From: Morinoia aosen
Lineage: Eukaryota > Arthropoda > Malacostraca > Amphipoda > Talitridae
Assembly: GCA_030386875.1 (NCBI GenBank)
Contig: CM059562.1
Location: 21,691,360 to 21,755,359, forward strand
Length of the DNA stretch: 64,000 nucleotides
Direction: 5' to 3'
Under the pieces are notes generated by a model. That model saw only the letters and a list, made by a program, of their open reading frames with translations. It was not told the origin of the DNA and searched no databases. Below, piece by piece: positions 14,101 through 22,450 of the stretch (positions are counted from its first letter, which is position 1; each line of letters starts with the position of its first letter). Both the position numbers and the translations under genes were made by a program.

Positions 14101-17100
14101 CTGCGTAAAGACTGTTCCCAAATATCAAGAGATAGAATGGGATGCATGGGCAACAAGGTCATTAACACATTAACTGCGATGGGTTAAACTGAAGTTAAAT
14201 ATTCAATTTAAGTCTAAAATCAATTGTAGCAAGCAATTTTGAAAATAGCAAACATGAACTGGATCGTGTCTTAATTTAGCTTTGGTCAAGTATTACTAAA
14301 AATTTAGTTGGTGACTGCAGGTCGGTCAGCAGCATTATGAAAATCCCCTCAGTGACCACCGGTGGGCCATTTCACAGCAAACTTGTTAAATTCAGATGAG
14401 AACTGAGATGGTTAAGAGTAAACCAGCAGGCGTGGCTACAGGTTCGATGCAAGATAAGATTAAAGGCATTTGACGCGGGAATAAGTGTCCTCATGTCGTT
14501 CTTGAAACTTGTCTTACTGCAGTAACCTCTCGGATCAACATAGAAAGTATCCATCAAAGTGAATCACAAATTAAAGACAAACATTAGAAGAGATAGCTAA
14601 GGGTATCCGTATCGCGTGTACGGTAGGATATCATAAGAACATACCATGAGCCAGTCGTGCGCGGGCTGCTGCTTGCTGAACACGGCATTGAGGGCCTTCT
14701 TCATGACGGTGAGGTTGTCGGCGTCCCACTCCTCCTCGTCGTACGTGGTCAGCTGCAGGACGCGGATGATCTCGTTGATCTCGTCGCTCATGCGCCCTGA
14801 CAACCATAGCATATCGTTAACACGCGCTTCCCGAAAGTCACACACAAAGAACGCTTAAAAAACGCGGTCACCATTCTAATGTTATTAGAAGGCGTATCGG
14901 AAAAATGAATAAATTTGAAAAGGACTTTTGGTCACTAAAGTTAATTTATAGGGCAATCAATATGATCTATATAAATATGTTCCCCTCAAAATGTGTAGGT
15001 AACGAACAGATCGTACGCGTCAGAAACACCATAAGCACAAATATAGAAGCCTTTACGCCGGTCATATTCATAAAATTGTATCAGAGGCGCTATTAAATTA
15101 TAAATTATCAGACTGCTTCTCTGGAATTCTGATAATGAAGAGTTGATCTAACAATTCCTCCTAACAAATTTCAGTACCATTCAAAATGACCACTTTTGTT
15201 CATCAAATATGTATTTTTTTCCAGCATAGAGTGCCGTTAAGGCCTCTTCAAACCCTTATTACTAAACACGAAATTCTTCTTGCTGGCTAGAAATTGAAGC
15301 AAAAAAGTAGGTGAACCACAGCTTACCAGCCAAATAGTTCCTGTTTTCTGCAGCCTCGTCGCTCTCCTTGCAATGCTGGTGCAGGATCTGGATGAAGATC
15401 TTCATGGAGCAGATGAGGATGGGGGAGAGCGTCTTGACGGACTCGAGACAGCGCGACAGAATCTCACGGTGCACCTGGTGCGTGAGCTCTTGCGAGCGGT
15501 GGTCCACCTCGCGTGACACCTGACGGTAGGCAGAGATCGTTCTTTAGCTCCACTCGCTGTCGTCACATCCAGCAACATAACACGGACCTGCATACCAAAC
15601 TTTACCAGTGTAGTTCAGAGATACCGTACAGTACAATCAGAAATGACACGTGGTTTTAGTATTTGTTTGGAAAGTTTGGATACAAGAATCAGTGAGGAAG
15701 ACAGCAAGAGACTCACTTTAGTGAGGCAGGGCGAGAGGTCGCGCACGAACTGGACCAGGTCCTCCATGGTCTCGATGACCTCAGCCACAGCGAGGTAGTC
15801 GAGCACCTTCTTGCACTCGCGGATGATCTTGCGCACCTCAGACTCGTCAAAACACAGCAGCAGCGACGACGTGCCCTGTAATATGCCACGCGCTCCTTCT
15901 ATCAGCTTTTTTCTGTAAAAAAAAACACAATAGAAACTGGTGAGGATATCGCTTTCTACATCGTGTCCAAGATAAATGTAATTCATAAATATCACCAGTT
16001 GCTAGCGTCATCAATTTGAAGTAAAACGAGACCGATGAAGATTTTTTTTCAATTGGTTGAAAATTGAAGAAACAATGCGTGGGCAGAACTAACACAGATT
16101 CTAATCAAATATCTCCCATTGAAACGTTTTACTGCGGAATTATATCCCTTGTATAAACACTCTTGAACACGCTTACCGACGGTGAGGAAGAGCCTCAGCA
16201 GGTTACGGGATGATATCGTGATTCCGTTTCCTATATCCACATCAGTCATGTTACGACTCACCATTGAAAAACTCTTGTCATAAGCCACTCACAACATACG
16301 CATTTATTTCATAAAATGAATAGGTTTCATCACCAGGTCAAGCATATTTATCAGTTTAGTACTACTGGGTTTCATGGGTAACCTTTGAAGTGAAGCGATA
16401 CATTGCCAAGTGTTAGGCGGGGACCACTATTGTAAGTTTACTGGCGATAAGCTGGAAGACGAGTCAGAGATCAGAACTCGAGGTATAGGATTCTCGATCA
16501 AGAAATGTTGGTCACGAAAAAAACAAGATTTACGTTATTTTGCTTCGGCTAATAAAACCAGAAAAATAAAAATGTCTATTACTTAGACATGTATCTTTGT
16601 ACGCGGTCACTCATTACTCAGTCCCATGAAGACACAACGCTTTAATTACACCGTCGTTTGCGCCTGATGTTGCAAGTGCTAAATCTAACACCCTTTTGCT
16701 GTGTTTTTCAAGCTTCAAGATGAGAGTGCTGTGTCATGTAGTTGGTTATACACCTTTTTTAGACCATAATTTCCAAGCTTAGTGTAAATAGAGGACTAAA
16801 CGCACAATTCACGGTCAAAAAAAATAAAAGGCTAACAACAAGACAGCACTCCCTTCCTGATGCATCATAGGACAACAACAAAAAGAAGTAGCTAGAGACG
16901 AAACATTGGCCACATCCAGTTCAAATAGTAGAGGTTGCGTCACAGCGTCGAGACCTCGATGAAATTACCCAAACACATTTCGTGACAAGAGTGTTGTGTA
17001 CCTGTGCCTCGTTTGTGAGCCTCAACGCACCTGGCGGGCTGGGAGTAAGGGTCTGACTTGAGGAGGGCGGATGCCTCCTCCAAGAGGCGTGCGGCGGCCT

Positions 17101-18541
17101 CGACTCTGTGCAGCGCCGCCGGCATGTCTTGCTTCAGGATCGGGTCCTCGCTGCTCTCGATTGTGCTGCGGCCCACCTGCAGCCGGCCATGGTGCATTTT
17201 AATTTAGTCGAGCATATTCGGCACAATATATCGTCAAATTTATACTTTAAACATAGCCTAGAATACCGATGTTTATACTCAGTATCCGCATCCGCGAACA
17301 TAAGCACACAGACCCTAAATATGGTGTAACAGTGTAGCAGAGTACGCTCGAGTAGATCCTAGGACATGCTTCACCTGCCAGTCTTGCTCTTATTAGTAAG
17401 AATTAGTTTGAGACTCCCTAGCCACACATAATGTGATCCGAAGAAAGCGGAAAGGAGCAACCATTTCGAATGAACTCGAGAAAACGGGGAATCTATACAC
17501 AGGATACCTAGCCATTCTTGGAATTACATGAATGAAAAATCTATCCCCAAGGTGCGTGATCCACGCCTTGCGCATAAAAACAGCAAAACTGGTAGAATTT
17601 TGTGAAGAAATATGACAACTGAAGAAGGAAGTAGGATCGGGTCCAAGATAAATGTAATTCATAAATATCACCAGTTGCTAGCGTCATCAATTCGAAGGAG
17701 TGTCCAACAGTTGAGACAAAATGGCAATTAAGATGATTCCATACAAAAAAGAGGCACCACCACCATGTCCAACAAAAACAAGAAAATAATAGAAGTGAAT
17801 ATGAATAAAGTTGTCATATTTAATATTTAGCGCGCGAACAATATGAGAGCTGAGTGTCAGAGCAAAAAAGAGCAGATGTGTTCTCTGAAAAATGAAACGA
17901 GATCAACGACATCTTTTCACAGGCAGGTGCTAAGAAACATGTCAAGACGCTTGCGGGTCCCCGCATGGTCTTCGACACACGTCGATGCGTGAGCTCCTGA
18001 GCACGCGTGTCTCGCTCTGAGGTAGAGGGATGCACGAGTCCACAGCTCACCTTGTCAAAGCCCGTAGTTACCACCATACGAGAGGAAACTCTACAGCGTC
18101 ATTTTTCCATATTTTACAAACCTGCAAACCATTAGTCAGAGTAACTTCACATGTTTGCTTGAGATGCTCACACGAACAGGCCAAAATACTGATCACCAAG
18201 AGCTTCTGCTGCATGAAAAGTGGAAACTCCATCGCTGGGGTATGAGATTACCCATTACGCTCATTTGGAGCCGAATTTTTAAAGAATTTACATAATCACA
18301 GTGACGCAACTATCAGTGATAGTTCTTCTAAGTCGACTTGGCTACGCTACTTGCTCCCAGCATGCAGGGTAGCGAAATCAATGCGTTGTGCTGCCGGCCG
18401 TGCCGTCACAAGATAAATTATCGCAGAACTCACCTTGACGAGGTTGACCACAGCTTTGGAGACAGCCAGCACGGGCTTCTCCAGGTCGGGCATAGCGTTG
18501 CCATCCTCGGCCTCTTCGTGCAAAATCACCAGCCGGGACAC
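2092..18541 (-). CDS. Vinc: Vinculin, 13 visible coding exons (partial gene)
   Basis: Vinculin is a cytoplasmic adaptor that links integrin/talin and cadherin/catenin adhesions to F-actin; it is all alpha-helical, with head domains D1-D4, a proline-rich hinge and an actin-binding tail. Thirteen exons read right to left: 18434-18541, 17031-17176, 15717-15912, 15327-15519, 14645-14796, 12006-12194, 9776-9994, 8897-9033, 6434-6564, 5783-5934, 4769-4946, 2590-2787 and 2092-2183. They sum to 2,091 bases, all introns are GT-AG, and the phases join without a break. Compared with vertebrate vinculin recalled from memory, they cover from about residue 20 to about residue 805, minus one central repeat. 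The conserved start exon was not found to the right. The rest of D4, hinge and tail should lie left of the window. Exons are GC-rich while introns are AT-rich and full of repeats. Family assignment is near certain; exact borders are inferred by eye. Confidence 0.96.
2590..2787 (-). CDS. Vinc: Vinculin exon: D4 domain, second part
   Basis: Reads [19 protein letters not shown] through [21 protein letters not shown], then [38 protein letters not shown] is nearly identical to vertebrate RILLVAKREVENSEDPKF. Acceptor GAGCAG, donor GCTG|GTCAGT, phase 1 on both sides. Confidence 0.96.
2788..4768. other. Vinculin intron without recognisable feature
   Basis: About 2 kb of AT-rich intron. Short open frames on both strands have no recognisable motifs. 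The 406-base intron at 2184-2589 is likewise empty. Confidence 0.55.
4769..4946 (-). CDS. Vinc: Vinculin exon: D4 domain, first part
   Basis: Reads [20 protein letters not shown] through [21 protein letters not shown] to AAFIKAS. It matches vertebrate [33 protein letters not shown]. Donor TCAG|GTGCCT, phase 1. A SINE-A copy starts only about 25 bases upstream of the acceptor. Confidence 0.95.
4971..5288 (-). mobile_element. SINE-A copy 2
   Basis: Near full length, from the ATTAGATTAT tail through GTTAGTTCAAGCCTCCC to the head GGGAGTGCTAATTCCC, GATACAATAGTTGTATC and TCTAAGGGG. The middle segment with GGAATCTATGC is deleted. Confidence 0.9.
5783..5934 (-). CDS. Vinc: Vinculin exon: D3/D4 boundary
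   Basis: Reads [19 protein letters not shown] to ALLSSASQ. The start after GAGCAG was preferred over a CAG nine bases inside the exon because it keeps exact length with vertebrate DAPNREEVFDERAANF. Donor CAG|GTACTG, phase 0. Confidence 0.92.
5969..6002 (-). mobile_element. SINE-A head fragment
   Basis: About 34 bases matching only the head of the family (TAGCGCTAATTTCC, then GATACAATAGTTG). It lies about 35 bases upstream of a vinculin acceptor site. Too short to date. Confidence 0.6.
6434..6564 (-). CDS. Vinc: Vinculin exon: D3 region, second part
   Basis: Completes [20 protein letters not shown] and runs to [14 protein letters not shown]. The vertebrate counterpart is [20 protein letters not shown] through TTPIKLLAVAATAPP. 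Acceptor CTTCAG; the donor GAAG|GTCGGT is non-optimal at position +3. Phase 2 in, phase 1 out. Confidence 0.93.
6565..8190. other. Vinculin intron, first 1.6 kb
   Basis: AT-rich, with no repeat or coding motif that I can name. The rest of this intron holds a SINE-A copy. Confidence 0.5.
8191..8537 (-). mobile_element. SINE-A copy 3 (decayed)
   Basis: Tail side reads AAGTTAGTTTCAGCCTCC and head side TAGCGCTAATTCCCATCGAT, with the family order kept between. Moderately diverged, with a worn head end. Confidence 0.8.
8897..9033 (-). CDS. Vinc: Vinculin exon: D3 region
   Basis: Reads [20 protein letters not shown], then [19 protein letters not shown], ending in phase 2 before GTGAGA. It aligns with the vertebrate [33 protein letters not shown]. 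The acceptor ends GGGAAG, a weaker AAG rather than the usual CAG. Confidence 0.93.
9127..9222 (-). mobile_element. SINE-A tail-side fragment
   Basis: Only the tail third survives (CTAGATTACAAGTAAATTTT, then AGGCATCATTTAGTATGG). The head side is missing, as in a 5'-truncated or deleted copy. Confidence 0.6.
9776..9994 (-). CDS. Vinc: Vinculin exon: last central repeat
   Basis: Encodes 73 codons from [15 protein letters not shown] to [10 protein letters not shown], including [20 protein letters not shown], which matches the vertebrate EQAQRWIDNPTVDDRGVG. Acceptor GCCCAG, donor AAG|GTGAGG, phase 0 at both ends. Confidence 0.96.
10600..11420 (-). mobile_element. Decayed LINE: endonuclease relic (RTE-like)
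   Basis: On the minus strand, bases about 11180-11420 read [15 protein letters not shown], then [19 protein letters not shown] and [13 protein letters not shown]. This is the GDxNARVG...GVVGxxGxxGxNENG core of the apurinic-type endonuclease of RTE-like non-LTR elements. Further left, broken frames resemble FTWIRVN and SDHTVVEE from the end of the same domain. No reverse transcriptase is visible. It lies inside a vinculin intron in the same orientation as the gene. Clade assignment is from memory. Confidence 0.7.
12006..12194 (-). CDS. Vinc: Vinculin exon: central repeat
   Basis: Reads [20 protein letters not shown] to [14 protein letters not shown], 63 codons with phase 0 at both ends. The start aligns one-to-one with the beginning of vertebrate central repeat 1 (WLRDPSASPGDAGEQAIRQ), whereas the end ([10 protein letters not shown]) matches the end of vertebrate repeat 2 (LRRQGKGDSP). 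This is what a two-repeat invertebrate vinculin would show. Confidence 0.94.
12195..13007. other. Vinculin intron without recognisable feature
   Basis: AT-rich. A short stretch around 12360-12400 resembles 14389-14425 (GAGAACTGAGAT shared), hinting at a small shared repeat, but nothing else is identifiable. Confidence 0.45.
13008..13182 (-). mobile_element. SINE-A tail-side half copy
   Basis: Runs from TTGTTAGTTCAAGCTTCCC to AAACATGATATAAGTTGG. The head half is absent. CATAGAAACAGTAAG and the AAGATCCCTTGCGC insert mark the longer subfamily. Confidence 0.75.
13326..13688 (-). mobile_element. SINE-A copy 4, full length with target duplication
   Basis: Complete from ATGATTAAGATTATAAG to the head CCCCCTGAGGGG. 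It is flanked by AACCAATAAAAA (13311-13322) and AGCCAATAAAAA (13690-13701), a 12-base direct repeat with one mismatch consistent with a target-site duplication. Confidence 0.93.
14162..14389. mobile_element. piggyBac-type MITE, about 228 bp
   Basis: Begins TTAACACATTAACTGCGATG and ends AGCAAACTTGTTAA, so TTAA borders flank inverted ends. The internal sequence (TTTTGAAAATAGCAAACAT, GCATTATGAAAATC) is shared with copies at 27240 and 45960. TTAA target sites and CAC-starting ends are typical of piggyBac elements. Non-autonomous. Confidence 0.82.
14645..14796 (-). CDS. Vinc: Vinculin exon: D1/D2 boundary
   Basis: Continues [20 protein letters not shown] and ends [11 protein letters not shown]. 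The motif [12 protein letters not shown] is identical to vertebrate vinculin, and DWL precedes the first central repeat (vertebrate KGWLRDP). Donor ATG|GTATGT in phase 0. Confidence 0.96.
14797..15326. other. Vinculin intron without recognisable feature
   Basis: About 530 AT-rich bases between two D1 exons; nothing identifiable. Confidence 0.5.
15327..15519 (-). CDS. Vinc: Vinculin exon: D1 domain, fourth segment
   Basis: Reads [20 protein letters not shown] to [10 protein letters not shown]. The SQELTHQ and [11 protein letters not shown] blocks match the vertebrate RQQELTHQEHR and LPVLISAMKIF. Acceptor GTCAG|GTG; donor GCTG|GTAAGC in phase 1. Only about 200 bases of intron separate it from the previous exon, the tightest pair in the gene. 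Confidence 0.96.
15717..15912 (-). CDS. Vinc: Vinculin exon: D1 domain, third segment
   Basis: Completes an Arg codon and then reads [19 protein letters not shown] through [21 protein letters not shown] to LSPCLTK. It aligns without gaps to the vertebrate block with [21 protein letters not shown]. The acceptor is a T-run followed by ACAG, the donor is AAA|GTGAGT, and the exon ends in phase 0. Confidence 0.96.
15965..16016. repeat. 52-bp segment repeated at 17641-17692
   Basis: Starts GTCCAAGATAAATGTAATTC and ends GCGTCATCAATT. It is identical over 52 bases to 17641-17692 in the next upstream intron, same orientation. Origin unknown. Confidence 0.9.
16017..17030. other. Vinculin intron, remainder
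   Basis: AT-rich intron; no further repeat, exon or RNA recognised. Confidence 0.45.
17031..17176 (-). CDS. Vinc: Vinculin exon: D1 domain, second segment
   Basis: Starts [18 protein letters not shown] and ends [11 protein letters not shown] plus two bases of the next codon. The [11 protein letters not shown] and SDPYSxPAR blocks are hallmarks of the vinculin D1 domain. Acceptor CTGCAG|GTG, donor CAG|GTGCGT, leaving phase 2. Confidence 0.96.
17390..17640 (-). mobile_element. SINE-A copy 5, head replaced
   Basis: Tail side starts AAGAATTAGTTTGAGACTCCC and runs to GAAGAAGGAAGTAGGATCG. The head half is absent and the next base begins the 52-bp repeat, so this is a chimeric junction. Confidence 0.75.
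17641..17692. repeat. 52-bp segment, second copy
   Basis: Second member of the identical pair with 15965-16016. It is joined directly to the truncated SINE-A copy on its left. Confidence 0.9.
17693..18433. other. Vinculin intron, remainder
   Basis: No recognisable element. A moderately GC-rich patch near 17940-18060 contains no open frame with known motifs. Confidence 0.4.
18434..18541 (-). CDS. Vinc: Vinculin exon: D1 domain, N-terminal helices
   Basis: Encodes 36 codons beginning [20 protein letters not shown] and ending VVNLVK, the second part of the D1 helical bundle that binds talin. In vertebrates this stretch directly follows the 19-residue start peptide. The acceptor reads TTACAG before GTGTCC and the donor is AAG|GTGAGT; the exon starts and ends in phase 0. 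Its phase-0 start fits a separate upstream exon carrying the initiator methionine, which I could not locate. Confidence 0.96.
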
Positions 18542-18604
18542 CTGTAACACACAACACTGCATTAGACGCAGCTCGCGTCACAACGTTTTCACACCCACCA
18601 CACA

Positions 18605-18682
18605 CAGGGTTACGGAGTCGGAGTCGCATGTTTTAGGGTCGAGTCCGAGTCAAAAATTTATTCCTCCGACTCCGCCACCCTG
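18605..18682. mobile_element. Very short hAT-type MITE (78 bp)
   Basis: Ends CAGGGTTACGGAGTCGGAG and CTCCGACTCCGCCACCCTG form inverted repeats. Flanks ACCACACA (18597-18604) and ACCACGCA (18683-18690) are an 8-bp target duplication with one mismatch, the hAT hallmark. It lies only 64 bp upstream of the vinculin exon at 18541. Confidence 0.85.
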
Positions 18683-19079
18683 ACCACGCATACTAGGTAA
18701 ATTAATGTACCTCTCACTCAGCAATCACGTCTCAATGCGCTCACTTGGCTCCAAATTAATGCAATGCACACTAAGATGCTTCACACCATTAAATTTTTTT
18801 TGCGAGTTAAAGTAAATTTTTTGAATAACTTAATTATTTCGAATGTACTTTCTCGAAAACACTCATATAAATAAGACAATTTAGTGGAACATTTCATTGA
18901 TGAGAAATGCATCGTTCGTTATCAAAATGTGTTAGTCGCGTTGCTCAAAGCTGACAAGGATGCAGCGCTGAAGAATGGCGCAATTCTCCCATTATATTAC
19001 AGCAAATTCGCGATGAAGTATCAAGATAAGTTGATTATCGCAGGCACCAATTACTATGGAGTTAAAAGATTGCATTATC
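18683..19079. other. Unannotated stretch with a short open frame
   Basis: AT-rich. A plus-strand open frame from 18884 (start MEHFIDEKCIVRYQNV) runs into SINE-A sequence and has no recognisable domain, so it is not called as a gene. Confidence 0.4.
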
Positions 19080-19351
19080 TATTCACAAGAGGTGTTCCGG
19101 CACAGAATTCCCTGCCACTAGAAACACCAAGTCGAGAAGAAAGGTTAGGAAACAAGATAAAAGTTGAAAAAGAAAATCAGCTGTGCTGAAAAACAGCCAA
19201 CAGTGAACTGAAAAAGGATGGTCTTTAACAAATAAACACACATTCTATTCCAATAGAAAGGACGCCTACCTAACTCTTAGCTTGGGACCTCGCATTTTTG
19301 GCCTGGTAGTGCCAATTCCTACGAATATAATAGTAGTATCCTTCTGAAGGG
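19080..19351 (-). mobile_element. SINE-A copy 6, tail side missing
   Basis: Begins mid-element (AGAGGTGTTCC, then AATTCCCTGCC) and runs to the head, whose hairpin reads TAGTGCCAATTCCTACGA and ends TTCTGAAGGG. Diverged. Confidence 0.8.
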
Positions 19352-19365
19352 AATAAAATATCCAG

Positions 19366-19735
19366 ACTAGATTAGAAGATTAGATTAGATTATTAGTTAG
19401 TTTAAGCCTCCCTATCCTTCCTCCAAAAAGAGGAAGGAAGAAGACACCATTTAGTATGGAGTTAATTAAGGAAACGCGGAATCTACGCAGAAAGAGCATA
19501 GAAACAGTAAGTTGCGAAAGTAGATTATGAAACAAGATAAAAGTTGAAGAACAAAGTAGTAGATGCTGAAAAACAGAACAGCAGTGAACCGAAAAAAGAT
19601 AGTCCGTAACAAAACAAAAACCTATTCCGTTTTAACAAAAAAGAAAGCCTATCTAACCTTTAGCTCGGGCTCTTACATAGTCCCCCTGGGAGCGCTAATT
19701 CCCATAGATACAATAGTTGAATACCCCTGAGGGGG
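19366..19735 (-). mobile_element. SINE-A copy 7, inserted in tail of copy 8
   Basis: Full length, with an expanded TTAGA tail (GATTAGATTAGATTATTAG) and head CCCCTGAGGGGG. CTAGATTAGAA occurs on both sides (from about 19367 and at 19736-19746), as expected if it inserted into the simple tail of the adjoining copy. Confidence 0.9.
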
Positions 19736-20099
19736 CTAGATTAGAATAGTTGTTAGTTTTAGCTTCTCTACCCGCAGCAACAAATGCGATCCAAAGAGAG
19801 GAAGGAGGAAGGCGCCATTTAGTATGGAGTTAAGGAAACGCGGAATCTACGCAGAAAGGGCATAGAAACAGTAAGTTGCGAAAGTAGATTATGAAACAAG
19901 ATCAAAGTTGAAGAACAAAGTAGTAGATGCTGAAAAACAGGACAGCAGTGAAGCGAAAAAAGGTATTCCTTAACATAACAAAAAACAGTTTATTTCAACA
20001 AAAAAAGAAGCCCTGCCTAACTCTCAGATCGGGCCCTCGCACATTTTCCCCTGGGAGCGCTAATTCCCATCGATACAATATTCGTATCCCCTCGAGGGG
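19736..20099 (-). mobile_element. SINE-A copy 8, full length
   Basis: Starts CTAGATTAGAATAGTTG and ends GTATCCCCTCGAGGGG. It abuts copy 7 head-to-tail and shares with it GTTGCGAAAGTAGATTATG, so the two are close relatives. Confidence 0.9.
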
Positions 20100-22065
20100 A
20101 TCATGGTAATAAAAAAATAAAATAATAAAATAAAAATTGGTCCAACCGTTAGGTACTAAGGCTCGAAGAAGACGAAAAGACATAGTAGTTTAAGTAGTTT
20201 AACCTCAATCTCCTTGAGAAATAGAAGTACATATCGGCAGTCAATTAAGGAAGACTTAAGAGCAAAGAGACATAGTTGCCAATAGCCAGAGGGAGAGTAG
20301 GACGAGGACGCTTGGTCAGTCAGCATCATGAAATGCTGGACCAAGTGTTGGGGCACTCCTTGAGGACCGAGGAGGCCCGTTGCTACAGCTCTCAAGAATG
20401 CATCGAATGAACGTAATGCAGGAGCGGCGCATCGTTACGGCATTGGGCAAGTGCCTCAAGTTTAGGCGCGGTTTTTGTTGATATCTGCAACGGACACTTC
20501 GTTGCTACCGCTGAGCCGCGGTCACACGAGTTTCAACTTCCTACGGAGCTTTGCAATGCTTCCATGCAATAGAATTGCATTCGGACATGAGTCAGTAAAA
20601 ATAGCATTAAAAGCGCCTAAGGAGAAGGCCCAAGAGGGTCTGGATAGCACCGCACACAACCCAAGAAGCCAAACATTCATGTAATCTCGGCTCAAAACAA
20701 GTTACAAAAAATTCGCTAAAAAAATCAATCATTAAATGACTCCTTCGATCGCTCGCTCCCTTGGGATCGAATGTTTCGAAAGTTACATGTTATGACTTTT
20801 AAAGGTGTAGCGCAATTTCCTTAGAAGTCAACCGTACGTAGACGGAGTGAAATTCGAACAAATTTATCACACAATGTTAATCTTCCTGAGCCCCATTCAA
20901 CAAACTGAGGCATTCTAGCAGAACTGGAGAGTCGCTCCGCTGAGATTGTTGAACAGTTTTACTTTATGAGGAGCAACTCCTTCCAGGGACCGGTCTTACA
21001 CCTCCTCGGCAACTTCACACTCAGGGTACTGGTTACGCTTCACGCTTATTCGTACGCTAAGAAACCTTCGAAACGCTAGGTGAACTTCCGAGGCGAGCTA
21101 GAGACTAACAGATTTGCAAACAAACCCATTATTACATCCGAGTTCAACACCTACGTTTGCTCCTGAAATTGTTTCAAAAGAGTCAAAGAGCATCAACTCA
21201 AAAAAAAATAAGTTGAACACAGAAGTCTACAAAGTATTGGATATACACCAGCGAGAGGTCGTTTCTATGTAATATCAGCTGCCCTGACGAGAGATATATA
21301 TAAGATAACGTCCTTACAATAATTTTCATTTACACCAGCCTCATACAATAAATACGGTGATTCAGCGAATAATAGCGAGAGATGTAATAGAAGAATGCTA
21401 AGTCCAAAGGGCACATAGACTAGGAGAGGTACTTTCAATTCATTCATTTCACATTTTTCTACGTATGAGGAATTCTACATATATCTCAAGAAGCTCTAAG
21501 ACCTTAAAATTCACTGTGAGAAAATGCAATTCACTGTCACCAGCTAGCAGGTTACAAAAGACACATTGCACACAAAATCAGGCCTCGTAGAAAAAAAAGG
21601 CGAGGCAGGAGCGATAGCGCCGCGAGGTAGGGCGTAGACGGCATGCTATACACCTGCCCAGTACTAACGCGGGGACCGGTCCGCCAGGCCTCGGCTCACA
21701 AGAACAAGCCGGCGCACTTACGCAAACACCCTGCAGCAACGCAGGAAAAAATGTCACCCGGCGAGTGGCTTCGAGTTTACGGCACGCGAACAAGAGACGC
21801 ATAATGACAAAATTAAGGAACCTATAGATCGTCAGCGTCGCTCGGGCAGTGGTCGCCACGCCCTTGAACCAACACTTGCCGTGCATGTAGGCTCCTGCAG
21901 CTGGTGTAGAGGGCATAGGTGGAGGGTCACTGATGGCACACATTTACGAGATATTAGATCCTAATACTTAAAGCTCAGTTCTGAATTTGACGCTTTTGTT
22001 CTTGTTTCAAGTTATTCAGAGTAGTTGCGTAGTGATGTTTGCGAAAGTTCTGGTAGCAAGCGTGC
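20100..22065. other. Long stretch without recognised gene
   Basis: Presumed vinculin first intron. It contains moderately GC-rich patches at about 20400-20560 and 21590-21760, with no protein motif on either strand and no repeat I can name. Confidence 0.4.
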
Positions 22066-22450
22066 ACTGTAAAAAAAACTGCAAAAATACAGACAAAAAC
22101 AGACGAATTATCTGTTAAAATGACAAATTGTTACTTCTAGTCCGTTTTCTGAATATTATCTGTTAAATCAACAAATTCATCCGTAATTCGTTTCCATACC
22201 GGACAATTTTGCTGATTTCCGTTGTTCTCACGGGTCATTTACAAATTACGGGAGTAAATTGAAATCTTCGTTGTCGTACCGGAATCTTGGAAGTTGTCCG
22301 TAGATCCAACGGCTTATCTTTACATTTAGGAGTAGTTTTCACAGGCAAACTGAATATTAAAGATTCGACTGACTCTTCAAGGGATTATACGGAATTCGAT
22401 TAAATTTACTTTGTTTCCATGGTCCGTAGAAGTAAAAACATGATCAAATA
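22066..22450. repeat. Possible non-autonomous element, unclassified
   Basis: Starts CACTGTAAAAAAAACTG and contains two related internal blocks (TATCTGTTAAAATGACAAATT at 22110 and TATCTGTTAAATCAACAAATT at 22158) plus several CCGTA/TACGG-like words. This texture is often seen in transposon termini, but I found no matching right end. Confidence 0.3.
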
